From the NCBI GenBank assembly GCA_030062745.1, contig CP099848.1, forward strand, positions 12,871,568 through 12,935,567: 64,000 nucleotides of DNA, given 5' to 3'. The notes under the pieces are model-generated. The model searched no databases, was not told the DNA's origin, and was given only the letters and a program-made list of their open reading frames with translations. Shown here piece by piece: positions 26,101 through 37,539 of this stretch. Made by a program: the position numbers and the translations under genes. The stretch comes from Capitulum mitella. Taxonomy: Eukaryota > Arthropoda > Thecostraca > Pollicipedomorpha > Pollicipedidae. How positions within the stretch are numbered: position 1 is the first letter of the stretch; every line of letters starts with the position of its first letter.

Positions 26101-27239
26101 CCCAAGAATTATATATAATAATAATATAATAATATTACAATTATATACAATTTTTGGGCAACAAACCCATCATCGTCCCTGTGCATCATGCCTGTCACAA
26201 GCAAAGTAACCCAACTTTCTGTGAGTTTGCACTCAACTGTGCTTGCGTTGTTGGGGAGCAACGGTTAAGTGCGTCAATAACGCCCTGGGAAACATTAATC
26301 TGAGGTGATCCACTGTTCTTGGCCACAACACAATTTGACATTGGTAAAGCCCACCAAAACATGTATATGCATCTCACAATACATCCGAAAAAAATCACGA
26401 AATGTACCGAAGAGTTACCATCTCCGAACACTGGCAATGCACTGGGAACACTGCACGTCTGTTTGTTTGTAAAATGGCGTATTAGAAAATCGCGTGTGAG
26501 TTCTGGCGGGAAGCTATAAACGCTGCTCAAATCTGTCTTTGTCATGACTGAGATGCAAAATCGGGGTGGACGTTGCTTTCGTCGTTTGTCAACGAGCTCA
26601 CGTAGTTCGTGTTATTGACGAACGTCCAGACGTCCCTTATGCGCCAACAAATGTTTAACTCGCTTTACACTTACGATGGAGATCCTTGTTATTTTTACGA
26701 TGGACTCCTTATTCATTGTTCAGTTCACTTACACAAAGCAAGACGATGGTGGTGATGGCAAGTATTTGAGTTATTTCTTTACTAGTTACTCGTGTACTGA
26801 CAACCTATGTTTGTATTTCTAACAATGGTTTGTGGCTAAAGAAATGTAGCATTGTCGAAATGAGTTTACAGTGTAGTGTCAAAAGTTTTCCAAAGGACTT
26901 TCAGACAGGCATAAGAAATGGCCATTGAAATCGAAGCATTTGAGAGAGTGTTCCTCAAGCCTTATCGAGCAGTTCTCTGTAAACATGACAATTATTTGCC
27001 ATGTCTCTGCGAGGATGTAGGAGACTCTTCTGAGAAGCCTGAATAGCTTTCTTCGTGTGATTCTTGCTAACGAAAACTGTTTACGTGGATTACATACGGA
27101 ATTTTGAAGAATTGTTACTGTTATTTTGGCGCGCAACCGTTGGCGAGAAGTGTGTGTCGTGTGCATGCAGAGGCCATTGGCACATGGTGGACCTCATGGT
27201 ATTACCTTTCTTTTTGATAACTACATTTGCTATTGTGAG
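26101..27239. other. Non-coding stretch, nothing recognised
   Basis: AT-rich start (26105-26155) followed by unremarkable sequence without gene or repeat signature. Confidence 0.5.
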
Positions 27240-28040
27240 TATCGCATTCCTAGCATGGCTGATGACTTTGGATGTGGTGCTGGCGATCCAGAGATAGCAG
27301 CGACTCGGAAAAGCATCATGGTATAGCTCCGTGTAACCCCTCCTTGACTACACTTCAGTATCGCACAGATGCTGCTGACATTTTGCAATGACAGTCCCAT
27401 CAGCGCGTAGCCCGTAGCTTTGTGCTCCATGTCAACCCAGAATCATTGTATTTCATTGCAATATTTCTGTAATAGGTCGTTTGGTAAAGTCTTGCATGTC
27501 CCAACCAGGATTTATTGTGAAAAGGAACAACATCCCGACGCAGCCACTGGCTCAATGCACAGCCAAATAAAATGAGCAGAGCACCCGCAGCTCAAAACAT
27601 AGGATCCGCGTAGTTAAAAACTCGACATATTCCTTTGTCCTAGTAGTCTTGGTTTCAGAACGCTGACTTCGCCACCCAGGGACAGTGGCTCGAAATGGAT
27701 ATCCTCTCAAAGTAAATTGAACAGCAAATCGCACAGCGCCCGGTATGCGCTAAAAAAGTATGTGGGTGTTCCGTTCATGGGCGCTGAGCAAAATGGTTAT
27801 TTTCCTAGTTTTTGACCTTTGGTGTCCGACGCCGACTCTGTCAACGCAACCAGATCAACAAAATGAATCAAAAATAAAATCATGTGCATTTAGAAACGGG
27901 GTCTTTCATGCACAGGAACATTCAGCACGTTACCAATATCTATGACAATCCGCGCCCCAAAGTCCAAAACCAACCACAGATTCCAAAGGTTAAACTGCTT
28001 TCAAACAGATACTATAAGAGCGGGCAGTTTAGTGGTGTTC

Positions 28041-28105
28041 ATGAACGTAGCTGCAATGAATATAGCTGCTATGAATGTAGCTGTCATGAACGTAGCTGCA
28101 TGAAC
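28041..28105 (+). repeat. Short tandem repeat of ~15 bp
   Basis: About five degenerate copies of 'ATGAACGTAGCTGC' near the end of family D unit U1. Confidence 0.8.
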
Positions 28106-28198
28106 GTATCTGCGTCATGACTTAGCGGCAAGCCCTATCTATATACTATTGTTACTCAGTGTAACTGAGTAACTGTCTGTGTAACACTGAGTAACAAC

Positions 28199-28236
28199 TG
28201 TCTGTTTGTCTGTCTGTCTTTCTGTCTGTCTGTCTG
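28199..28236 (+). repeat. (GTCT)n microsatellite at start of family D unit
   Basis: GTCT/TTCT tetranucleotides run directly into the 'GTCGACA' block of the repeat. The D fragment at 23030-23425 has the same junction. Confidence 0.85.
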
Positions 28237-30357
28237 TTTGTCGACATATCTTTGCTTCCGTCCAGGGCCCAAACGGATTGGCGGATCGGCATGTGACGGC
28301 ACCGTTCGAAAGGTCTCGCGCATTTCCAGAAAATCCGCTTATTTTCGTCGCGCTGCGACATGTCGTTGGCGCGTGCCGTGGCCTTCAAGGATGGTTTTTA
28401 GACCATAGGGATAACACGTAAAATGGGAAATGCAGACAGCATCAGACATTGTTTCGGTTCCGGCGTGTTTTCGCGGCAACTACGCGTTGGATCGGCTCGA
28501 AACGCATCAACTCGAAAAGAATTAAACGGGCAATCGCGCGGGACATAGCACGTTTCAATGCGCGCGGCACGTGCCACGCGCAAGCGACAATATTAAAAGG
28601 TTGTTTTGGGGCGTTTTCAGGATTTGGTGTAGTGCTGGCGATCCAGAGATCGCAGCCACCCGGAAAAAGCCTCACTGTGTAGTTCCGTGTACCGTCTTTT
28701 GTTCGTGCCGAAAGCCCAACGTCTCTTTCCCGTGGTTTGGGTGTCACGCCGCCTCGAAGCAGACGATTCATTCATTCTGGAACATCTCTTCAATTCCACT
28801 GCAGTATCACGTAGAGGCTCTTGACTTTTTGCAATGAAAACCACATGAACGTGTAGTGCCTTTTTGTGTTCCATATTAACCCAAAGAATCGTCGTATTGT
28901 AATGTAGTATGTCTATAATATGTCGTTTGCTAAAGTCCTGCTTGTCGTAACGTGGATTTATCGCGATCAAGATTAACATGCCGGCTGCATTCGCTGGCAA
29001 TCTTCACAGTCGAACAAAATGAATAGCATATGCGCAACTCACAGCCTAGGATCCGTGGCGTGTGGCAATCATGTGGCACACAGCACGTTTCAATGCGCGC
29101 GAGAAGTGCCACGCGCAAGCGATGACAATGTGCAAAATCTGGTTCTGGACGTTTTTGAGGACTAAGTGCGACGCTGGTGATCCAGAGATGGCAGCGACTC
29201 GGAAAAAGCATCTCTGTGTAGCTTAATGTACCGTCTTTCGTTTTGCATATTGGAAGCCTACTGGCTCTGGCCCAAGGTTCGTGCGCCATATCGCCTGGAA
29301 GAAGACGACGCACTTATTTCCGAACACCTTATCGATTCCACCTGAATATCGCATAGAGGCTCTTGACTGTTTGCAATGAAAATCACATCATCCAATAGCC
29401 AGTTCTTTTGAGTTCCATCTCAACCCCAAGAAACCATCGTATTTTATTGTAGCACATCTGCAACAGGCCGTTTGGCAAAGTCCTGCTTGTCCTTACGTTG
29501 ATTTGTCGCGAAAAAGAATAGCATGCTAGTTGCAGTGGTTGGGTCAATTCACAACCTTAAAAAACGAATAGCTCGCGCGCGGCTCAAAACCTAAGATCCA
29601 CGAGGTCAGAACTCAACACATTTCTTTGTCAGAGTAGACTTGGTTTCAGAAGGCTGCTTGGCCATCCAGTGACAGTAACTCGAAATGGATACCCTCTCAA
29701 AAGACATTAAACAGCACATGACATAGCGCCTTACGTGCGCTTAAGAAGAAAGTGGAATCTTTAATGTCTGGCATAGACACCGTCAACAAGATCAGATTAC
29801 CGAAATTACGCGCATTCAGAAACGTGGTCTGTCAAGCACAGCAGCGTCCATTAAGGTGGAGGTGGTCGTCATTTATGACAATCCGCGTCCTAAAGCCGAA
29901 AACTGCTACTAAAGACCACACAGGCCAGTTTGCTTCCAAGATATTCTATTGCAAATTCCGATTCTATTGCAAATCGCACATTTCAACGTTCATAAACCTT
30001 GCTTAACGAAGTAAGCGGAAGTCCTAGTCTGTATACTATTTGAATAACCTTTGTACTTTTATCTAGCTGTCGACAGATCTTTGCTCCGGTCCAGGGCCCA
30101 AACAGATTGGCGGGTTGGCACGTGTCGTGCATTATTGAAAAGGTCTCGCGCGACGCCAGAAAATCCGATAATTTTCGTCCCACTGCGATCCGCCGTTGGC
30201 GCGCGGCGCGCGTTTCAAAGGCGATTTTTGGCACATAGGGATAACAGGTAAAACAAGGAACGCACGCAACTCCAAACATCGTCTGGGGTCCGACGAGTTT
30301 TTTCGGCAACCACGGATTGGATCGGCTGGAAACGCAGCAGCTTGGCATGGCAATTAA

Positions 30358-31566
30358 CCCTATTCCCGGCAGGGGGGTGCTGAATCCGCCCCCCCCCTCC
30401 GGTTTTTTGCTTGCCAATTCCAGGCTTTCAACGCAGCTTCATGAAACTTGGTGACTTTTCCTAGCTATTCTTTCTACGTGCTGTGACAAAATTTCAAAAT
30501 TCTATTTTAGTCAGGGGCGGAGTCAGGCAACGTTTTTGGGAGGCACCTCATGCCATTTTTGGCCATGTTGATGGTAAAAGGAAAATGTCTGCCAAAAACA
30601 GAGTTTTAAAGATAAAACCTAAAACTTTATATCGATGTATAGCTAAATAGTTGGGCAATGTGCAGATGTAATTTTGTTTATCTGAAGTCACTTTACAAGG
30701 TCAGGTCAATGTCAAAAGTCAAAATTTATTTTTTTCGCTATAATTTCGGCGCCGTTTTTTTCAAATGCCAAACCCGGAATATCTACGACGTAAAATGGTG
30801 CCTTCTACTTGTGTATAAAGCTTCAACTTCATATCAGGTCGGGTCACGGAGCTATGACCTAAAATGTCAGTGCGCGTATCCTATATCGCAATAGCCATAA
30901 AATGAAATTTTTGAAACAGAGTGAATTCAAATGATTCGAAACGTTTAAAGATAATATTAAATGCACACGAGATCATTCTAAGTGACCCCAAGGTCACTGG
31001 AGGTCATTTAAGGTCAAAGGTCAAAAGTTGATCTGAGAAACGTGTGACCATGACAGTTCCTCCTTTTTCATGTCCCTGGCACCGCCTATGCTAACATTAT
31101 ACAGACATTGTAATGCGATTTGTACTTCTTTAGTATAACATGACTAGCAGAAACCAAAAAAGGGTGTTTGCCTCTTTTGTTCATTTAGTTGTTAGAAAAC
31201 TAATCCTCCTATTTTTGAAACCCTGTGAACGCCCATGAATTTTCTCAAAATTTCAGATTTGCGGACCCATGGTAAAAGCCCTATCCATAATCTCTCGATT
31301 TATGCCAGTTTCATCGAAATCGGTCAATAAACAACGCAGTTATAAGAAGTCCAAAAGTATCCCCATTTTGACATTTTTGCCCCCCTGTATCCACACACTT
31401 CAAAATTCTGAAGATTTCCTTTTTGTAAAAATGTAGTTCACGTCACCGCAAATCGATTGCCGTTTGTTGCGATGAAATCGGACGAGTAGTTCTCGAGATC
31501 TCGGGGGGTCCGAATCCAACCCCTTGCCGGGAATCGACCATACCGTCTAGCCCTCCAGGAATAGGG
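30358..31566 (+). mobile_element. Complete family A TTAA element (copy A2)
   Basis: It is 1209 bp and flanked by TTAA at 30354-30357 and 31567-31570. The left end is 'CCCTATTCCCGGCAGGG' and the right end, reverse complemented, starts 'CCCTATTCCTGGAGGG': a short imperfect terminal inverted repeat. C/G runs lie just inside both ends. A perfect DR1 (two AGGTCA with one base between) is at 31011-31023. The element splits family D unit U4, and the uninterrupted counterpart site is at 28522-28525. It has no transposase; TTAA targets and CCC ends suggest a piggyBac-like origin. Confidence 0.85.
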
Positions 31567-32619
31567 TTAAACGCGCAATCGCGTGGCAAGCAGCACATTT
31601 CAGTGCGCGTGGCACATGCCACCCGCAAGTGACGGCAATGTGAAAAAGCTGTTTCTGGGCGTTTTTCAGGATTGGGGGTGGTGCCGGCGATCAAGAGGTC
31701 GCAACGACTTAGAAAAAATATCGCGACGTAGCTCCTGTATCGTCTTGAATTCGTACCTGTAACCCAAATTTTTGGTCCACAGTTCGGGCGCCACGCTGCT
31801 TGAAAGCAAACTATGCATTCATTCCTCGAAGCGCTTATCGATTCCACTTCAACACCGCACAGAGGCTCTTGACTTTTCGCAATGGAAATCACATCAGCGT
31901 GTAGCCCGTCCTTTTGTGTCCTATTTATCGCGTGAGCCAAGCCAATCCAAGCATAAAGAAATATATTTTATTGTAGGTTGTTCGCAGTAGGGCGTTTGGT
32001 CAAGTCGTTAATGTCGTAACGGGGATTTATCGTGAAAAATTAAGATGCCGGCTGCATTCGTTGTCTCAATGCTCGGCCAAATAAAATGAAAAGCGCACGC
32101 ACGGCTCAAACTATAAGATCTGTGCAGTCAAAAACTTGGTACATTTCGTTGCCAAGGTGGTCACTTCGTTTTGAAGACTGCCTTGGCCACCAAGGGACAT
32201 TTACTGAAAATGGATATCCTCTCAAAAGAGACTGAACAGCACATCGCCTGGCGCCAAGCGTCGGCGCAAAAAGAATGCATGTGTGCCGATTATGGGCAAA
32301 GAGCGAAATGGTTATTTCCCATGCTTTTCACCCTTTGTGTTACACATAGAAACAGTCACTAGGATCAGATCGTCAAGGCGAAATGCAGAATAAAGTAAAA
32401 TGCATTTAGAAACGGGGTACGTCATGCACAGGAACGTCCAACAAGGAGCACGTTTCCTACGTTATGACCATCCGCGCTCCAAAGCCCAAAACCAACCAAG
32501 GAATTCGCAGATCTGAATGCTACGAAACCAATGCTGTTGCGAACCGTCCGCGCCTACGCGCCTATCTAGTAAAACGTGCAGATTTTGTATAGCGCGCCAA
32601 ATTCCGCATAGGTTCCTGG

Positions 32620-32930
32620 TCTGTAGAGGGGGTGCCAAATACTTGAGGGGTGCCTGATCTGTACGGGGCGTCTCGCTCGCCAAGGGCGCCGAGCCCCCGA
32701 GGGGCGCCTGATCGCCTTGCCTACAAAGGGCGCCTGCATCGCAGTTGTGTCTGGTCTGTGAGGGGAGTCAGATTCTTTACAGGCGTGTCATCTGTACAAG
32801 TAGAGAGACCGTCTGGCCTACATAGGGCGCCGAGCATGTAAAGGTTACCTGACGGCTGTGCGAGAGCGCTTACCTCTATGGGGCACCGTGTCCACGAGGA
32901 GACGTGGGTCAATACATGGGGAGGGGGCGC
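32620..32930. repeat. Degenerate G-rich minisatellite
   Basis: Loose repeats of roughly 27-30 bp built on 'GGGGCGCCTGATCTGTA'-like words. Composition is sharply different from the flanks. Confidence 0.6.
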
Positions 32931-33041
32931 CTGGAGGCTGATGGTTGCTGAGTTGGTCCAAAAACCTCCCCCAACAAAAATAAAAGAAAAAAGCAAAGGA
33001 GAACGGAACAGATTTAGGTATCTCATCGGGATCGGGTTTAA

Positions 33042-33913
33042 CAAGCGCACTGGAAGAGGTTTTTTTTTGTGCCTCTAGCTGTTGAAGCCAAGCAAACATA
33101 ACGAAAATAACGGTTGTCGCCAACAAATGGGAACTTTGCGGAAGCACTAGCGTTGTACCTAAGATTACCGTTTTAACACAATCAGGCGACGTCGTTCGGG
33201 CATAATTGATAGATGTACCACGACCAAAGCCAGGGTCAATAAGGAGCAAGGTCGTCAAAGGTCAAGGTCAACCAGTTTGTGATCTGATCCAGATTTGCTT
33301 TGCAACATGCCGATTGGTATGAAATATGCATTCAAAGACACTATTAAAACACGTTTGGCACACTGATACTGGCATGTACATGCATATATACATATACATA
33401 CATAAATATAAACGCTAGAAGTCATCAAATGTACCGATATTGGCTACCTTCACTGAAAATATGCTAGAAGACGCTTGTAGCGCCCTTATTTACACTCAAG
33501 CTATTCCACGTTGCTCGAAATCTGATCCGCAAAAGATGAAGAAATGACGCCATAGGTTAATGACCTGACATGACCTCGACCCGAAATCCTGAGTCAAGGT
33601 CTCAGATGATTGAAAATTGTCCTATTGCACGTTTTAACGTTCAAACAAACACCCTTTTCCTTTTTCGTTCGAAAAGTCGTACAGAATGGTCTGTACGGGC
33701 CAAAAAATGTCCAAAGTTGACCTTTTCCACCCCATGTGGCCTTGAAGATATTGACCTAGGGTGCTGAAAATTGAGCACGATGTAAATCGGTATAGCCTCA
33801 CCCTGTCCATAAAATGCCATGTCTCTAGCTCGTTCCATTTTGGAGATCGGAGGGGCACTTTTGTTTTCCCCTTCCAGTGCGCGTTAGCGCGAAACTCCCT
33901 TCCACTGCGCGTA
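33042..33913 (+). mobile_element. Family B TTAA element, internally deleted (copy B3)
   Basis: It is flanked by TTAA at 33038-33041 and 33914-33917. The left end is 'CAAGCGCACTGGAAGAGG' and the right end 'CTCCCTTCCACTGCGCGTA'. At about 872 bp it is shorter than B1, missing parts near the left end and one half-site block. It retains 'AAAGGTCAAGGTCAACC' near 33256 and a TATACATA tract near 33375. Confidence 0.75.
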
Positions 33914-34429
33914 TTAAGAAACGTTTTTTTTGTATATTTTCGTTCGAAGGCCATGTTTGCTGTGGCATAAAGGGGCGGTCCCCGCCACGGACCAAAGAGT
34001 TTGGAGCATGTCCCCTAGCCCCCCGCCGGTAATTACACCCACGCGTGTCCACTGGGTGTTCATGGTAACGGCACGTTTAGGTCGTTCCGGATATCTGAAT
34101 TTGCGCAACACATGATTTATAGGAGAACAAAACTAAAGTATAATAGCATTCTTACGGATTATTTCACTCAACGTTATTTATCGTGTTATTCATGCCCCAG
34201 AGGATTTCCGATCATCTTTTTCTTTTTCCATGTACGTTTGCTTGCTGCGATAGACTGGACATATATCCATGTACTTATTAAGCAGTGCTTAGACCATTTT
34301 GTGTTGCATTTGTAACATCAACCCGCCTGATCTACAAGCGAAACAGTCAGACTTACTATGCTAAGAATTTGGAAAACCCCGCACCAGAAATTGTAATGGA
34401 AACCAGACATGTGCCAGGATCTGGAAAGT

Positions 34430-34680
34430 TCCGATCTGAGATCCAGATCAAGATTCTGGATCCGTGACTCTTCATTATCCTGGATGCTATGTGCAAGTTT
34501 TGTCCAAAGATTCCTTCAGATCCCAGAGCCCAAGCCTACATTTTGTCGACAGATCCCTCCAGATCCCAGATCCTAAGTGTACACTTTGCAGAAAGATCCC
34601 TTCAGACCCCATATCTTATGTTGGAAGACCCTTGAGAACCTGGATCCTGAGTCCAGATCCAGACCCTAAGTCTTCAGTCT
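34430..34680 (+). repeat. Minisatellite, ~50 bp unit with CAGATCC words (first locus)
   Basis: Degenerate units like 'TTTTGTC..AAGATTCCTTCA' followed by 'GATCCCAGATCCTAAG'. The same unit makes up 40600-40870. Confidence 0.7.
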
Positions 34681-34987
34681 GATGAAAAATGCTTCCATAC
34701 TCTACATTTCTGGTATAAATTTTGATAAAAGATACTCAGAGCTCAGATATTGGGATTTCATGCCAGTTTTGTTAAGACATCTTCACATGTTTTTACATTA
34801 CACTGTTTTGCCTATGTACTAAATTGTGTGATGTGCATAGGCAGCCACCAACCATGAGTCAGCTCACACAGCCTTTTAATTCTAGCCTGGGTTTACTTGG
34901 AATCAATTCCAAATCAATTCATACCCAACGAAATGAAATGGAAACGTTTCCATACCAGTGACGATGGTGATCAACTTCATTCATCAA

Positions 34988-36183
34988 CCTATTTCCGGCA
35001 GGAGGGCTGAATCCGCCCCCTCAGGCTTTTTGCTTGCCAATTCCAGGGTTTTTAACGCAGCTTCACGACATTTGGTCACTTTTCCTAGCTATTCTTTCTA
35101 CGTGCTGTGACAAAATTCTGAAATTCTGTCTTGCCAAGGAGCGGAGCCAGGCAACGTTTTTGGGACGAACTTGAGTCGAATTTTGACCCTTTTGAGGGTA
35201 AAATGAAAATGACTGCCAAAAAAGTGTTTTTAAGGTAGAGCTTAAAACTTTGCATGGATGTATAGGTAAATTACTGGGCAAAGTGCCAATACCAATTTTG
35301 TTCATCTGAGGTCACTTTACATGGTCTGATCACGGTCAAAAGGCAAAATTTGGTTTTATAGTAATAATTTCGGCGCTATTTTTTTAAATGCCAAACCCGG
35401 ACTACAAATGACGTAGAATGGTGCCCTCTACTTGTGTATCAGGTTTCAGCTTGATATCAGGTCGGGTCATGGAGCTATGGCGTAGAATGTCAGTGCGCGT
35501 GCCCTATATCACAAAAGCCGTAAAATGAAATTTTTTAAATGGAGTGAATTCAAATCATTGGAAACGTTTACGGATAATATTAAATGCACATGAAGTCATT
35601 CATAGTGACTCTAAGGTCACTGGAGGTCATTTAAGGTCAAAGGTCACAAGTTGATCTGAAGTACATGTGACGATGACAGTTCCCCTTGTTTCCTGGCACC
35701 GCCTATGGTAACATTATACAAACATTGCAATACGATTTGTACTTCTTGAGCATGACATGACCAGCAGAAGCTAGAAAAGTGTTTGTACCTTTTTCTTCAC
35801 TCATTTTTTGAGAACTAATCCTCCTATTTCCGAAACACTGTGAACGCCTCTGAATTTCATCAAAATTTCAAATGTGTGTATCAATGATAAAAGTGTTATC
35901 CATAATCTCTCGATTCATGTCAGTTTCATTTAAATCCGTCCATGAACAACTGAGTTATAAGATCAAAAGTACCCTCCATTCCGATATTTTTGCCACCCTG
36001 TATCTACCCTTTTTAAAATTTTAAAAATTTCTTTTCTAAACTGCAGTTAACGTCATGGCAAATCGATTGCCGTTTGTTGCGATAAAATCGGATGTTTAGC
36101 TCTCGAGATCTTAGGGTGGCCGAATCCGCCCCCCCCCCTACTGCTGGGAATCGGCCATACCGCCTAGCCCTCCGGGAATAGGT
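34988..36183 (+). mobile_element. Family A TTAA element (copy A3)
   Basis: The left end is 'CCTATTTCCGGCAGGAGGG' next to a degenerate TTAA (TCAA); the right end 'CCTCCGGGAATAGG' is followed by TTAA at 36184-36187. It aligns block for block with A2, including a perfect DR1 at 35634-35646 and a long C-run at about 36129-36138. There is no coding capacity. Confidence 0.8.
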
Positions 36184-36187
36184 TTAA

Positions 36188-37531
36188 GGCCCAAGTGCAC
36201 CTTCAGTCAATGGCATCTTCTGACAAGAACGAGACTCAGCCAGCAGAATATGATGGGACTGGAATCAATCACACAGGTTTGTACAGGCCTGTGGCCAAAA
36301 TGATGCATGTATTTCACAAATCATGCGTCCCTTGACTTTTAGTCTTAGTTCAGTTGGAATCCATTCCAGACTTGAGGTTTCGGTCAGGGTTTTGAAACCA
36401 GTAACAAGGGTGAACGACTTGATTTAATATCTACGACCTAATACCCCTGACCAAAATGACTCTCCATCCATCAGAATGCAACTGAAATCCATCCAAGGAA
36501 ATAACAACAGGCAATCCGTAGTGACACCTGTCACACCACAGTTAATTGCATTTAATCCCACGTAGAATGCCAGTTTCACGCAGGCACAGATATACACTCA
36601 ATAGTCATACCGGAACCAAAATGAACCAAAAACATCCTCCTGTCTCCATGAACTTTTCCAACAGTACGCACATCACTCCATAAGCTTTAATGGGACTGAC
36701 TGTTTAGAATTTAACAATTTATCTCCGGTTTTTGTTGTAACAATTCATATGCCGATTCAGCGACCCTAGCGGGAGATGTGTCACACTAGTCAACTGTTTG
36801 TAATACCCATACACAGATGCATGTTGTTTATAGTTCTGGAACAAAAATCTTGTTTGAAAAAAAAAACGGACGAAATGCCATGGTAAATATCCAGCACTCA
36901 TTGTTCCGTTTTCCATGGCCAGACAAGACTCGGCTGATTCCGTTGACTGTTAGGGGCTCCGCCGTCTTTATGGTCGGTATATTAGTATATATCGATTTTC
37001 ATACGGTTTTGGATTTGTTTATCATAAGTCTGCGACAAAGAAATGATTTTCTGATGGGCTGACAAAATATTTATTACAAGAATATGCCAGTACGTCTCGC
37101 CAGATTTATTGAACTTCTTGTGCAAGCATTGCGCCTGGCTCATTTGGATCCTTCCCAGATCGAAAATCAATGTCACTCTAGGTAAGCTGTTGCCTGGTAG
37201 CTACGATCAGCCAGCATTGGCCATCTGAACCACTGACACAAAAAATTCAGTATCAGGTGGCGAAAAACAGCATCGTGGAGACTGGTCTGCTGTGTTGTTT
37301 TGTATCCAACTAATGGCATGCATGTGTTATATTGAAATAAAGAACATGGTCCAAGAAGCCCTGCTATTACGGCCTGCCCTCTTAATTGTGATATGGTGAG
37401 TGATCCTCATATCGTATTGTTTCATTCTGAAGCACGGACGTTGAATAACTCCATGTTTCATTCTCAAGCACATATGTTGGGTAACACAACACATTATTCA
37501 TTCTATGACAGAGCTGGGCTTCCAAGACACA
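36188..37531. other. Non-coding stretch, nothing recognised
   Basis: No gene or repeat is recognised between family A copy A3 and the foldback transposon. Confidence 0.5.
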
Positions 37532-37539
37532 GAAAGATG
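37532..37539 (+). repeat. Target-site duplication GAAAGATG (left)
   Basis: Identical to 40237-40244 immediately outside the other terminal inverted repeat. Confidence 0.85.

Larger units (their letters stand above)
27240..32500 (+). repeat. Tandem/nested array of family D repeat units
   Basis: The same ordered blocks recur. 'GTCGACA.ATCTTTGC' occurs at 28238 and 30069. 'GATCCAGAGAT' occurs at about 27287, 28640 and 29179, with a variant at 31687. 'GGCTCTTGACTTTTTGCAATG'-like occurs at about 28815, 29358 and 31863. 'ATGCACAGGAACATTCAGC'-like occurs at about 27907 and 32423. Units: U1 truncated at its start (27240-28198); U2 28199-29062; U3 29063-30045, lacking the first blocks; U4 30046-32500, interrupted by family A at 30358-31566. 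An intact unit is estimated at 1.3-1.4 kb. No coding capacity is evident; the class is unknown. Confidence 0.65.

Noticed and set aside
30234..30252. Sequence close to the I-SceI homing endonuclease site (TAGGGATAACAGGTAA)
   Set aside because: One base is missing relative to the 18 bp site and other D units differ further, so it is a coincidence within a repeat.
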